Shown here one piece after another: positions 1-8,447 of a stretch of 64,000 nucleotides of DNA; within the stretch, counting starts at the first letter, position 1; each line of letters begins with the position of its first letter. The stretch is from Halomonas sp. KAO. GTDB lineage: Bacteria; Pseudomonadota; Gammaproteobacteria; Pseudomonadales; Halomonadaceae. Position numbers and translations under genes: made by a program. Location: contig NZ_JADNRL010000024.1 of NCBI RefSeq assembly GCF_015595025.1, forward strand, positions 277,338 through 341,337, written 5' to 3'. The notes beneath the pieces are model-generated. The model had not been told where the DNA came from. It did no database searches and worked only from the letters and a program-made list of their open reading frames with translations.

Positions 1-627
1 GGCGGGCGTCCCCGTGACCGAGACGGTACGCGGGGTCATCACGTCCTTCACCTGGATATCATGCAGGTTGAGGATATTGATGATGACGCGGGTCTCCTCC
101 GGGTCCAGCGCCTTCTCCTCCTGGCCGATTTGCGCCAGCGCCTTGATCTCGCCACGCATGTCGGTGTCCATGGCATCCTTGCCGATGCGCCTGGTGATCT
201 GCTCCGACATCCAGATAAACGGCTTGAGGGTCAGCACCATGACATCGAGAGTGGGGGCCAGCATGCCCGACAGCTGACGCCAGTAGGTGGCCCCGATGGT
301 CTTGGGGATGATCTCGGAGAGAAACAGGATCAGCAGCGTCATCAGTGCCGAGGCGATGCCCAGCCAGGCCTCGCCGAACACCACCGTGACCTGGGCGCCG
401 ACGCCGGTGGCACCCACCGTATGGGCAATGGTGTTGAGCGTAAGAATCGCCGCCAGCGGCTGATCGATATTGCGCTTCAGATCGTTGAGCCTGGCGTGTA
501 GCTTGGGGTTGGTCTCGCGCACCTGGGCCACATAGCTGGGGGTCATCGAGAGCAGCGCCGCCTCGAGCAGTGAGCACAGGAAGGAAACGCCAATGGAGAG
601 AACAGCGAAGGCTATCAGCAGGAACAT
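1..627 (-). CDS. CNNM/DUF21 transmembrane protein (HlyC/CorC family), C-terminus beyond the window
   Basis: The reverse strand encodes about 209 residues, from an ATG at 627 to the left edge. The start (MFLLIAFAVLSIGVSFL) is a membrane helix. Further hydrophobic segments follow, then the CNNM signature region (FLSEIIPKTIGA) near residue 105. After it comes the beginning of the cytoplasmic part (LDPEETRVIINILNLHDI, then VKDVMTPRT), which is the usual entry to the CBS-domain pair. Proteins of this family act in divalent-cation (Mg/Co) homeostasis at the inner membrane. The CBS and CorC-HlyC domains must lie off the window. A GC hairpin (653-671) precedes the gene. The family is clear; the transported ion is not. 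Confidence 0.85.
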   Translation of the reverse strand, partial: MFLLIAFAVLSIGVSFLCSLLEAALLSMTPSYVAQVRETNPKLHARLNDLKRNIDQPLAAILTLNTIAHTVGATGVGAQVTVVFGEAWLGIASALMTLLILFLSEIIPKTIGATYWRQLSGMLAPTLDVMVLTLKPFIWMSEQITRRIGKDAMDTDMRGEIKALAQIGQEEKALDPEETRVIINILNLHDIQVKDVMTPRTVSVTGTPA

Positions 628-779
628 GAGGTCTCGGATGGTGGCCAGAAAAGGGCCGCGTGTTGCGGCCTAGGCATAATCGCTGATGGCATCGCTTCAC
701 TGCAAGGCATCTCGCTCTGGTCTCGGCCATCGGCATTCGCTATCATACGCCGGCGCCTTTCGCGCACCCTCCGTATAAA

Positions 780-857
<78 letters not shown>

Positions 858-953
858 TGAAATCAGCGAATTACGAATTTTATCTGGTGAGTCCCATAGT
901 CCAAGGGTACAGTTTCGGTACAGTGCCGATCCTTCAGCCCCCTGGAGACTTTC

Positions 954-2024
954 ATGGCCACCATCGTCAAGACCCCTGCCGGTAGCTGGAAAGCCGTCAT
1001 CCGCAAGACCGGCTGGCCCACCACCGCCAAGACCTTCCGCACCAAACGAGACGCCCAGGACTGGGCACGCCGCACCGAAGACGAAATGGTGCGTGGTGTC
1101 TATATCCAGCGCAGCGCTTCGGAGCGCATGACGCTTGAAGCAGCCCTCAAGCGCTACCTGGCCGACGTCACACCCACCAAGAAGCCCAGCACCCAAAAGA
1201 GCGAGCGCCACAAGGCCAGCACGCTGACTGAACACCTGGGCAAGTACTCCCTCGCGGCACTAACGCCGGAGCTGATTGCCAACTTCCGTGACACCCGCCT
1301 GAACAGCATTGGCCATCGTGGCCAGCCTATCAGCGCCAATACCGTGCGCCTGGAGCTCGCCCTGCTCGGCCATCTCTACACCGTGGCCATCCAGGAATGG
1401 GGGCTGGGCCTGACCTACAACCCCGTCCAAAACATCCGCAAGCCCAGCCCGGGGGAGGGGCGTGACCGGCGCCTGAGCGCTGACGAGGAGAAGCGCCTGT
1501 TCGCCGTGCTACGGCAGCACAGCAACCCCATGCTGGCCTGGATCGCCAGAATCGCCCTGGAGACGGGCATGCGCTCCTCGGAGATCCTGACCCTCACGCG
1601 CTCCCAGGTTGACGTGAAACGCCGTGTGGTGCGCCTCACGGACACCAAAAACAACGAAGCTCGCCTGGTGCCGCTGACCCAGGCGGCCACCGAGGTGTTC
1701 AAGCAAGCGCTGAACAACCCGGTGCGTCCGTTGGACTGTAATTTGGTGTTCTTTGGTGAGCCTGGCAGGGACGGCAAGCGCGGTCCTTACGCCTATACCA
1801 AGCTCTGGAACCAGGCGAAGAAGCAGGCCGGACTCGATGACTTCCGCTTTCATGACCTGCGCCATGAGGCCGTCAGTCGTCTAGTTGAGGCGGGTCTATC
1901 CGATCAGGAGGTCGCCGCGATCAGTGGTCACAAGTCCATGCAGATGCTGAGGCGGTATACGCATCTGAGAGCAGAGGATCTGGTCGAAAAGCTTGACGGA
2001 ATAAGATACGGTCGATCATTCTAA
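954..2024 (+). CDS. int: Tyrosine recombinase (island integrase)
   Basis: This 356-residue site-specific recombinase begins 97 bp after the tRNA repeat and is probably the enzyme that integrated and excises the island. The N-terminal part (residues 1-50) looks like an arm-binding domain with a GSWKAVIRKTGWP strand. The catalytic residues are visible in order: Arg in ETGMRSSEIL, Lys in DTKNNEARLVPL, HxxR in FHDLRHE, His in SGHKSMQML and the nucleophile Tyr in LRRYTHL. The ATG follows a GGAG sequence (CTGGAGACTTTC). Two GGTACAG/CGGTACAG words upstream (about 905-923) could be arm sites. A C-terminal fragment of a close homologue lies at about 23.1 kb. Confidence 0.95.
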   Translation: MATIVKTPAGSWKAVIRKTGWPTTAKTFRTKRDAQDWARRTEDEMVRGVYIQRSASERMTLEAALKRYLADVTPTKKPSTQKSERHKASTLTEHLGKYSLAALTPELIANFRDTRLNSIGHRGQPISANTVRLELALLGHLYTVAIQEWGLGLTYNPVQNIRKPSPGEGRDRRLSADEEKRLFAVLRQHSNPMLAWIARIALETGMRSSEILTLTRSQVDVKRRVVRLTDTKNNEARLVPLTQAATEVFKQALNNPVRPLDCNLVFFGEPGRDGKRGPYAYTKLWNQAKKQAGLDDFRFHDLRHEAVSRLVEAGLSDQEVAAISGHKSMQMLRRYTHLRAEDLVEKLDGIRYGRSF

Positions 2025-2074
2025 TACCCCTTGTATAATATTATTATTCATTTTTAATCGATACAGAGGGTGTG

Positions 2075-2545
2075 ATGTCTGGTCAGGGTGGTTGTGAGTT
2101 TCCAGAGACGTCGAAAAAACGCCCGGTGGTAGCAACCATCGCAGTTCTGTTAAAAGATGGTAAAGTACTTTTAGTACGTCGCTCTAACCCACCAGATGCG
2201 GGTCGATGGGGTTTCCCTGGTGGAAAAATTGAGCGAGGAGAAACAATTGAAGAGGCTGCTCTGAGAGAGCTTTACGAGGAAACAAGTGTTACCGCCAACG
2301 TGCATAGGGTGTTCAATGCTGTCGACGTATTAGACTTTGATAAAAGTGGTGAGCTTGAATATCATTTTGTGCTTGTGGCTGTACTCTGTGTATGGGTCTC
2401 AGGTGAGCCTTTCGCGGGTGATGATGCACTAGATGCTTGCTTTTTTGAAATTGATGATGTGAACCAAAAAAGTCTGGCTATTAGCTTAGATGTTGAGAAA
2501 GTGGCAAGGCAAGCTATGGTAATTTACGAAAATGAGCTGGTTTAG
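2075..2545 (+). CDS. Nudix hydrolase
   Basis: A protein of about 156 residues. The Nudix box spans roughly residues 45-68 (GGKIERGETIEEAALRELYE, then ETSV) and keeps the REL-x-EE metal-binding core, with Ser where the consensus often has Gly. Such enzymes hydrolyse nucleoside diphosphates linked to another group; the substrate cannot be read from the sequence. I chose the ATG at 2075 because AGAGGG lies 5 bases upstream; a GTG at 2072 is in frame. The gene is visibly more AT-rich than the integrase. It probably forms a unit with the methyltransferase downstream. Confidence 0.85.
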   Translation: MSGQGGCEFPETSKKRPVVATIAVLLKDGKVLLVRRSNPPDAGRWGFPGGKIERGETIEEAALRELYEETSVTANVHRVFNAVDVLDFDKSGELEYHFVLVAVLCVWVSGEPFAGDDALDACFFEIDDVNQKSLAISLDVEKVARQAMVIYENELV

Positions 2546-2550
2546 GAAGG

Positions 2551-2625
2551 ATGGTTTTAATTTCTAATTCTTCTAAAGAAGCTGTTTTGGAATCACCGTA
2601 TGGTGTATTCATACCTCAGGAGTAG
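2551..2625 (+). CDS. Possible 24-residue peptide between the Nudix and methyltransferase genes
   Basis: An ATG six bases after the Nudix stop opens a 24-codon frame (MVLISNSSKEAVLESP...). Its stop codon sits inside the AGGAGTAGGG ribosome-binding region of the next gene. An AGGAAGG sequence abuts the ATG, which is too close for ideal spacing. It could be a translated coupling peptide or chance. There is no similarity I recognise. Confidence 0.2.
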   Translation: MVLISNSSKEAVLESPYGVFIPQE

Positions 2626-2634
2626 GGTGGCTGT

Positions 2635-3396
2635 ATGGATAATGAGTATGGGTCACTAGCCTCTTGGGTTTATCATGTGGATAAACCCATTGGTCGAACT
2701 TTTGGAGATGTTGAGTTTTATCTGTCATGCCTCAAGGATACTAGTGGTCCAGTTTTAGAGCCTGCAGTTGGTAATGGAAGGTTTCTTATACCATTGCTTG
2801 AGGCTGGTCATATAGTTCATGGCTTTGATGCCTCTCCTCATATGTTGGATATCTGCAAGAAAGAAATTTCTAGCAGAAACCTAATAGATAACGTCAGCAA
2901 GCAAAGCTTTGAAGGCTTTGTCTACAGCGAGAAGTTTTCTGCTGTAGTGATGCCAGCCGGTTCCATTCAGTTAATTAAGTCTCCTGTTGCTTGCCTAGAG
3001 TTCCTTAAGCGGTTGAAAAATTGCTTGTCAGAGGGTGGCAAGATTATTGTGGATATAGACTCATTGGCTTGTATGGTTGACTCTGGGTCTGAGGCGCGCA
3101 TGTGGAATATAGGCGTCGACATGCTGACCTTAACCGAATCAAGGGTGAAGACAAGCTATTTACATCAGACCACGGTTTCTCAATTGAAATATGAGCACTG
3201 GAACTCAGGAAGCTTGGTTTCTTCTGAGCTGGAGGTTTTTTCTCTTCGCTTTTGGGGTGTTTTTGAATTCAGAAGCTTGTTGCATGAAGCTGGTTTTAAG
3301 GATGTGTCTATTACGCTTGACTATGAACGCCCGTTCTCAGTGATTGATAGTGATGCAGCTTTAGGAGAAGTGATTACATTTGAAGCTTCGTCGTAA
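2635..3396 (+). CDS. Class I SAM-dependent methyltransferase
   Basis: 253 residues. Motif I for AdoMet binding is clear at about residues 40-60 (VLEPAVGNGRFLIPLLEAG) with the acidic residue in HGFDASPHMLD; a motif IV-like strand is FSAVVMPAGSIQLI. The layout is that of small-molecule methyltransferases of the UbiE/Methyltransf_25 type, but the acceptor is unknown. The ATG is preceded by AGGAGTAGGGTGG. The gene is AT-rich like its Nudix and GNAT neighbours. It ends at a hairpin shared with the convergent GNAT gene. Confidence 0.85.
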   Translation: MDNEYGSLASWVYHVDKPIGRTFGDVEFYLSCLKDTSGPVLEPAVGNGRFLIPLLEAGHIVHGFDASPHMLDICKKEISSRNLIDNVSKQSFEGFVYSEKFSAVVMPAGSIQLIKSPVACLEFLKRLKNCLSEGGKIIVDIDSLACMVDSGSEARMWNIGVDMLTLTESRVKTSYLHQTTVSQLKYEHWNSGSLVSSELEVFSLRFWGVFEFRSLLHEAGFKDVSITLDYERPFSVIDSDAALGEVITFEASS

Positions 3397-3406
3397 GTGG
3401 ATCAAT

Positions 3407-3429
3407 GAGCCCTGGAGTTACCAGGGCTC
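3407..3429. terminator. Bidirectional terminator hairpin
   Basis: A perfect 9-bp stem, GAGCCCTGG/CCAGGGCTC, with loop AGTTA, lies between the convergent methyltransferase and GNAT genes. An A-rich run follows on the plus strand, which reads as a T-rich tail only weakly. Confidence 0.65.
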
Positions 3430-3452
3430 TAGCAAAGAAAAAGTCTTTATTT

Positions 3453-3911
3453 CTATATTCTTGGTCTGATGTCTATGTATAGCCTTAACATGTCTTTATG
3501 CTGTATGCCGTTTTCGAAGATCGGTTCTGCGTAGTTATTTATAAAATAGTTTTTTATAACAGACTCCACTCGAAAGCCAATGCGATGATAATAAGTTAGC
3601 TGGTAGCCAAATGCACCTGTTCCTAGCTCTACTCGATGGATGCTTTTTTCAAGTAGGTTTTTTAAGGTAAAAGTTAACAGGTTAGTGCCAATGCCTTTTT
3701 TTTGGTGATTAGGATGTACGGAAATGTTGAATATTTCAGCTGTGTTGTCTCTAATAAGTTTTGCGACACAAGCGCCGATGATTTTGCCGTTGTCTTGAGC
3801 TGCGTAACACCATGAGTTTTTTAAATATGAGCTAATCATTTTTTCTGAAGGGTCGGCCTCAAGCAAAATCTGGATAGGTGCTTCTTTAGTATTTATCTCT
3901 AAGTATTTCAT
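3453..3911 (-). CDS. GNAT-family N-acetyltransferase
   Basis: 152 residues with the acetyl-CoA pyrophosphate-binding motif VHPNHQKKGIGTNLL at about residues 66-80, preceded by the IFNISV strand, and a later YYHRIGFRVE strand typical of GNAT motif B. The acceptor (amine, aminoglycoside or protein N-terminus) is not identifiable. The gene is strongly AT-rich and convergent with the methyltransferase. Only two bases separate its start from a decayed IS481-type transposase, so the region upstream of its ATG has been replaced by transposon debris and its native promoter may be lost. Confidence 0.85.
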   Translation of the reverse strand: MKYLEINTKEAPIQILLEADPSEKMISSYLKNSWCYAAQDNGKIIGACVAKLIRDNTAEIFNISVHPNHQKKGIGTNLLTFTLKNLLEKSIHRVELGTGAFGYQLTYYHRIGFRVESVIKNYFINNYAEPIFENGIQHKDMLRLYIDIRPRI

Positions 3912-3913
3912 TT

Positions 3914-4177
3914 TTAACCTAGGTGTCGTCCCGTGTGATTAACCACCCGCTTGGTAAATAACTCAGGACGTTTGACCTGCCATTCCTTTATCGCTGCGAT
4001 CGGTGACTGATGGTGCAGCGCCTTCTGCGGTATATGGTGATTGTACAGCCAAGCGTAGCGCTTGAGCGTCTGTTCCAAATTCACACCTGCTATGACTCGG
4101 GCATCAATCAGCGCCAGATCAGCAGGGCTGGGCATCAATAACTTCACGATCAGCCGTGAACTGCGCCGCAACGCCAC
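3914..4177 (-). pseudogene. C-terminal fragment of an IS481-type transposase
   Basis: About 87 codons survive, ending in LYNHHIPQKALHHQSPIAAI and then RPELFTKRVVNHTG. This is the characteristic tail of DDE integrase-core transposases of the IS481/IS3 group. The catalytic core and N-terminus are missing; the upstream sequence switches to an unrelated IS30 remnant. Not functional. Confidence 0.75.
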
Positions 4178-4189
4178 CGCTAGCGGCTT

Positions 4190-4960
4190 CGACCCCGAAT
4201 AGGCACAGGCCCGTAGTGATCACCGGCGGTGCACCACCTAGAAGTGGGCGAGGCGCTTACCCAGTATGTTCGACGACGTCTTCGACCGGCTGCCTGAGGA
4301 GTGGAGCCCGGGGCAGATCGGCGGACTCATGTTACCTTAACCGGTGTAGGCGTCAGTCACCAGTGGATCTACTCTTTGATCTGGGGTGACAAGGCCTGCG
4401 GTGGCGATCTCTGGCAGCACTTCCGCCAATCCAAACGGCGAAGCAAGCACCTTGCCCAGGCCAAGAGCGCAGTGTTTCGCAAGATCCTCAACCGCGTAGG
4501 CATCGAGAATCGCACGGCCGAGCTTGATGACAGGCTCTCCATCAGTCAATGGAAGGGTGACACCGTGACCCTGAGGCACAAGCAATCGGGCCCGGTCAGG
4601 TTGGAAGAGCGGCGTAGTGGCTACCTGCTGGCAGCACGGCTGCCCAAATTCAGCGGAGCTGACGCAAGCGGCTGTGGTCTGATTGTTGAATCCACGTCTG
4701 GCAGCTGGTTAGACCATCGCTATGGCTCGGAATTCTCCGGCTACGAAGCCGTGGCTATGGTGGTGACGGCGACTATGTACCTCTGTGATCCCTACTGCCC
4801 CGGGCAACGTGGGACTAACGAGAACACCAATGGCCTGATACGGAAGTACTTCCCCAAGTGAAAGAACTTCCGCCAGGTCACTGATGCCAAGCTGCGCCAA
4901 GTGGTCAAGAAGCTGAATGACTGTCCTGAAAAGGGCTCGGCTATCGGACACCGGCACAGG
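4190..4960 (+). pseudogene. Decayed IS30-family transposase
   Basis: Pieces of an IS30 transposase are recognisable in changing frames. They are a WSPGQIGG segment near 4300, a middle part with ENRTAELDDR and then ISQWKGDTV (about 4510-4565), and the end CPGQRGTNENTNGLIRKYFP (about 4798-4858) running through a stop into a VVKKLND segment. Several stops and frame changes show it is dead. No intact terminal repeats were found. Confidence 0.7.
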
Positions 4961-5530
4961 TATTCCTGGGGAATGCTCTGGAGCCCTGGATACCGCAGAT
5001 GCTGCGCTTATTGCTTAAAATTCAGGGAATACTCCGACGACACAATGTACTGCTAGGTGGACTCACCAGACCCCATAGCCTGGGAGTGATGCAATGTATG
5101 TGGGAATGGCACGTTTCGGAAAGCGTGCAGCTCACCAACGTGATCTGCTCGACCACTGTAGGCAGGACTCACTTTGGCGCGGCATCGGAACCGATGAGGC
5201 GTTTAGTAGGCTTGGTAGGCCGCTAAGCTGGTATCGTATCCCTTGGTGGATTTTATAGTATGGCAAAGTGTTTCCGTGACACGATATACGGCCTAGATGG
5301 TTGTCGATAGACTGAATCGAGCGCATGCGGCGCGCCATAAGCATAATGGCCCGATTTTCAGTAGAGAGATGGCAATGACGATAGGTCGTGGCAGCGCCAT
5401 GTTGGGTCGGTTGGTTGCTACGCTTGGGCGTTGTGGCAGCCATCTTCGTGGCATGGTTGGAATTTTTTTGTATAAAGATACTAATGAGTTAATATGTGTC
5501 AATGTTGCCTTTATATATTGGATGTGTGAA
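4961..5530. other. Spacer without a recognisable gene
   Basis: This 570-bp stretch joins the IS30 debris to the MDR oxidoreductase gene. Frames that run through it on either strand show no family features. Composition changes from GC-rich to AT-rich at about 5455. A TATAAAGAT box at about 5471-5479 could be the -10 region of the next gene. Confidence 0.4.
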
Positions 5531-6505
5531 ATGAATGCGAGAATTAAGCAGTTTTGCTTCGGTAAGCCCGAAGAGTCACTGACGTTAGAGCGTGTTCCAT
5601 TGAGGGATCTTGAGAGAGATAAAGTCCGAGTCAGGGTCGAGGCGGCAAATATTAACCCAAGCGATCTTTTGTCTATTTATGGTGTTGGGCAATATAGGCA
5701 CTTTCATAAGCCCCCTAGAGTTCCTGGTTTTGAAGCCGCTGGTAAGGTTGTAGAATCCAACCATCCAGGTTACTCAGCGGGCCAAAGAGTGATATTGGCT
5801 GCGAGTGGTGCATGGCAGGAGTATATAGACGCATTACCGGATAATATTTTTCATATCCCTCAAGATCTGGAAAGTGGTTATGCATGTCAGTTGTATATTA
5901 ACTCTTTAACAGCCTGGGCTATGACAACCGAGGTTGCGAATCTTTCGGAAAGAGATGTTGTGATTATTAATGCTGGTCGCTCAGCAATAGGCAAGATATT
6001 TTCTCAATTATCATCTTCGCTGGGATACACAGTTATTGTCATCACATCAAGTCCTGAAAACTATCCATATCAATCGAACTATGTGTTGAGTTCAAGTGAT
6101 GACTTTTGTCGTGAGATTGTGAGTATGGGTTTGCCTAGACCCAACATCGCATTTGACGCTATTGGTGGTGAAGAAGGAGAAAAGCTACTTTACACCCTGT
6201 GTAATAAAGGTAGGTTTATAAACTATGGTACTCTTTCTTTAAGTTTTTATGGTTCTAGGTTTTTTGAATGTTTGAGAGATCGGCAGATAGATTTTAGTAC
6301 CTTCTTCTTACGTCATTGGGAGAGCTCGATTGGAAAAGATTCTCGGCGTGAAAATTTCAAAAAAATGCTGGAGCACTTTATGGTTCATAAGATGAGCCTT
6401 GATGTTGATAGGTATGTCCCGTTTGAAGAGTTTAAATTGGCCATGAATGTTTACGAGCTAAGATCAAGGTCTTTGCTCGGAAAGCTGGTTTTTACACCTG
6501 ATTAG
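5531..6505 (+). CDS. MDR-superfamily (zinc-independent) NADPH:quinone/enoyl reductase-like oxidoreductase
   Basis: About 324 residues from the ATG at MNARIKQF. The first half is a GroES-like domain (VRVEAANINPSDLLSIYG, then VPGFEAAGKVV). The second half is a Rossmann domain whose nucleotide loop (DVVIINAGRSAIGKIFSQL) is a variant of AxxGxxG. No structural-zinc cysteine cluster is visible, so this resembles MecR/quinone reductase-like members that reduce an activated double bond with NAD(P)H. The frame extends upstream to 5297, but those codons have IS-region composition and no domain, so the internal ATG is preferred. AT-rich, transferred cargo. Confidence 0.8.
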   Translation: MNARIKQFCFGKPEESLTLERVPLRDLERDKVRVRVEAANINPSDLLSIYGVGQYRHFHKPPRVPGFEAAGKVVESNHPGYSAGQRVILAASGAWQEYIDALPDNIFHIPQDLESGYACQLYINSLTAWAMTTEVANLSERDVVIINAGRSAIGKIFSQLSSSLGYTVIVITSSPENYPYQSNYVLSSSDDFCREIVSMGLPRPNIAFDAIGGEEGEKLLYTLCNKGRFINYGTLSLSFYGSRFFECLRDRQIDFSTFFLRHWESSIGKDSRRENFKKMLEHFMVHKMSLDVDRYVPFEEFKLAMNVYELRSRSLLGKLVFTPD

Positions 6506-6606
6506 ATTTCAGCACGCAATTTTTATTTCATGGTTGCTGTGAATGGGCATCCGGATTATCTGGTTGATACGCGCGTTAGCGTTCAAAAGTAGAACTCAGG
6601 TGAGCA

Positions 6607-6645
6607 ACGGAAAATATGGTTTATCGTGACACACGATATTTCCGT
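6607..6645. terminator. Hairpin 3' of the ABC-F gene
   Basis: Nested inverted repeats: ACGGAAA (6607-6613) pairs with TTTCCGT (6639-6645), and inside it TATCGTG (6622-6628) pairs with CACGATA (6632-6638) around ACA. Placed immediately after the ABC-F stop codon, it probably ends transcription from that gene. Confidence 0.45.
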
Positions 6646-8258
6646 CAAAGTGGCTCCAAAATCCAGCCTTGTTCAGTAGCAAGCAAGCGTTCTGTTAGCC
6701 CGAGGTTTTCCAGAAATGAGTCATCATGCGACACCACGATCAACGTGCCTTGGTAACTACTCAACATGATTTCCAATGCCTGTACTGAGGGCAAATCAAG
6801 GTGGTTGTTCGGCTCATCAAGTAACAACAGTTGCGGTGGTGAATCGGCGTAGAGTATGCAAGCGAGAGCTCCCTTTAGGCGCTCACCGCCGCTCAGCGAC
6901 CCGCTAGGTGTCGCTATCTTTTGCGCGTCAAGTCCTAGTTGAGCCAAGCGCATGCGCAGGTCCCCTTCGGTAGCGGTGCGATTGGCTAATTGTAACTGTT
7001 CTAGTACCGTCTTCTCTGGATCCTGATTTTCTAATCGCTGATCGAGATATGCGTTCTCGGGCGTCACCTTGGATACCCCAGCCAAAGGCGCAACTTGGCC
7101 TGCAAACACTCGAAGCAACGTGGATTTACCACAACCGTTCGGGCCGACCACACCTATACGCTGCTGCCCACCCAGGAGCAAGCTTATGGTTCGGGTTGCT
7201 CCCGATACGTATGGTAGCTCTACGTCATTCAGTTCTGCCACGCGACGCTTTGCGACCTGCGTGATTGGTATTTCGTGCAGTGTTATTTGCGACTCATCTT
7301 CAACTTGCTGTGCGGCTTCACGCACGCGTTGGTTGAGTTGTGCCCGGCTGGAGGCCTGTTTCTGGCGCAGCGCGCCTGACGATGTTTCGCTGCGCGCTTT
7401 TTGGCGATCCAGCAAGATCTTGGCTTGATTGGCCTCTTTGCCTCGCCGATTACCGCGCGCTTGCCGTTGTTCCTGCCGTACACGCTGCTTCCGCATCGCC
7501 TGTTCCTGCCGTTGGCGTTCAAGCTTGCGCTCACTCAGGCTTTGTTGGGCGTTCTGTCGTTCATGTGCCTTAGCCTCGGCATAAAATGAGTAGTTGCCTC
7601 CGTAGCTTTGCAGCCCCAGGGAAGACAATTCCACGATGCGCTCCATGGACTCCAGCAACTGCCTGTCATGGCTGACCACGATCAGCCCACGCGGCCAGCG
7701 TTGTAGTTGTTCGATCAGCGCCTGTCGGTTCGGTCGATCGAGATGGTTGCTCGGCTCATCGAGAATCAAGAAGTCTGCATCCGAGAGCATGGCACCAATC
7801 AAGGAAATTCGCATCGCCTCACCGCCGCTCAGGATGCCGGCAGGCGTATCTGCTTCAAGGTGGCTCAAGTTATTGCGCTCAAGTTCATAGCGGAGTTGCT
7901 GATGTATGTCCCAGTGATCTCCTACGGCATCGAAATCCTCCGGTGCTGTACTGCCTGACTCAATACGAGCTAGCGCATCCAGCGTGTGCTTTACCCCCGC
8001 CAAGTCGGCCACTGTAGAACCATCAGGGTGCACCACTTGCTGGGCGAGGTAATGCACGCTACCGGAGCACTGGCAGTGACCGGTGGTTGGTTGTAACAAC
8101 CCAGCCAAGATGCGTGCTAGCAAAGTTTTACCGACACCATTGCGTCCGACCAATCCTGTTGAGCGCATATCGAACTGCTCGCGAAGGTCGGAGAAAAGAG
8201 TTCTGCCGTCTGGCAGAACGTGGGACACGTTTTTCAGTACGAGATGGGTATTCGTCAT
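6645..8258 (-). CDS. ABC-F family ATP-binding protein
   Basis: 537 residues with two ABC ATPase cassettes and no membrane segments. Cassette 1 has Walker A GRNGVGKT, signature LSGGEAM and Walker B FLILDEPSNHLD. Cassette 2 has GPNGCGKST, LSGGERL and LLLLDEPNNHLD. A charged, Arg/Gln-rich linker of about 100 residues between them is the P-site tRNA interaction motif region. ABC-F proteins act on the ribosome; some (Msr, Vga, OptrA types) protect it from antibiotics while others (EttA, Uup, YheS types) are housekeeping. Presence on a mobile island near a drug exporter makes a protective role possible but unproven. Confidence 0.88.
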   Translation of the reverse strand: MTNTHLVLKNVSHVLPDGRTLFSDLREQFDMRSTGLVGRNGVGKTLLARILAGLLQPTTGHCQCSGSVHYLAQQVVHPDGSTVADLAGVKHTLDALARIESGSTAPEDFDAVGDHWDIHQQLRYELERNNLSHLEADTPAGILSGGEAMRISLIGAMLSDADFLILDEPSNHLDRPNRQALIEQLQRWPRGLIVVSHDRQLLESMERIVELSSLGLQSYGGNYSFYAEAKAHERQNAQQSLSERKLERQRQEQAMRKQRVRQEQRQARGNRRGKEANQAKILLDRQKARSETSSGALRQKQASSRAQLNQRVREAAQQVEDESQITLHEIPITQVAKRRVAELNDVELPYVSGATRTISLLLGGQQRIGVVGPNGCGKSTLLRVFAGQVAPLAGVSKVTPENAYLDQRLENQDPEKTVLEQLQLANRTATEGDLRMRLAQLGLDAQKIATPSGSLSGGERLKGALACILYADSPPQLLLLDEPNNHLDLPSVQALEIMLSSYQGTLIVVSHDDSFLENLGLTERLLATEQGWILEPL

Positions 8259-8447
8259 GCTCTATTCCAAAGATGCCAAGAACTCCCTCTGCTACTGGGG
8301 GCTGGTGGAGACTGGCCGTCATAACAACGGCGGCATCAATGACGCATTGGACAAACACCTCATATTGGAAGGAATAGTCTAATTATTGTACAAGAACTTG
8401 CAGAAATGGACAATGCAGTAATTTCAGCTGATTGAACCAACAAACTC

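Noticed and set aside
59..736. 225-residue minus-strand frame over the CNNM gene
   Set aside because: Low-complexity His/Arg/Pro composition typical of a shifted frame. The CNNM frame on the same strand has a real domain and is preferred.
5297..5530. N-terminal extension of the MDR oxidoreductase
   Set aside because: The extra 78 codons have IS-region composition and no homology to the GroES-like domain. The internal ATG gives the normal protein length.
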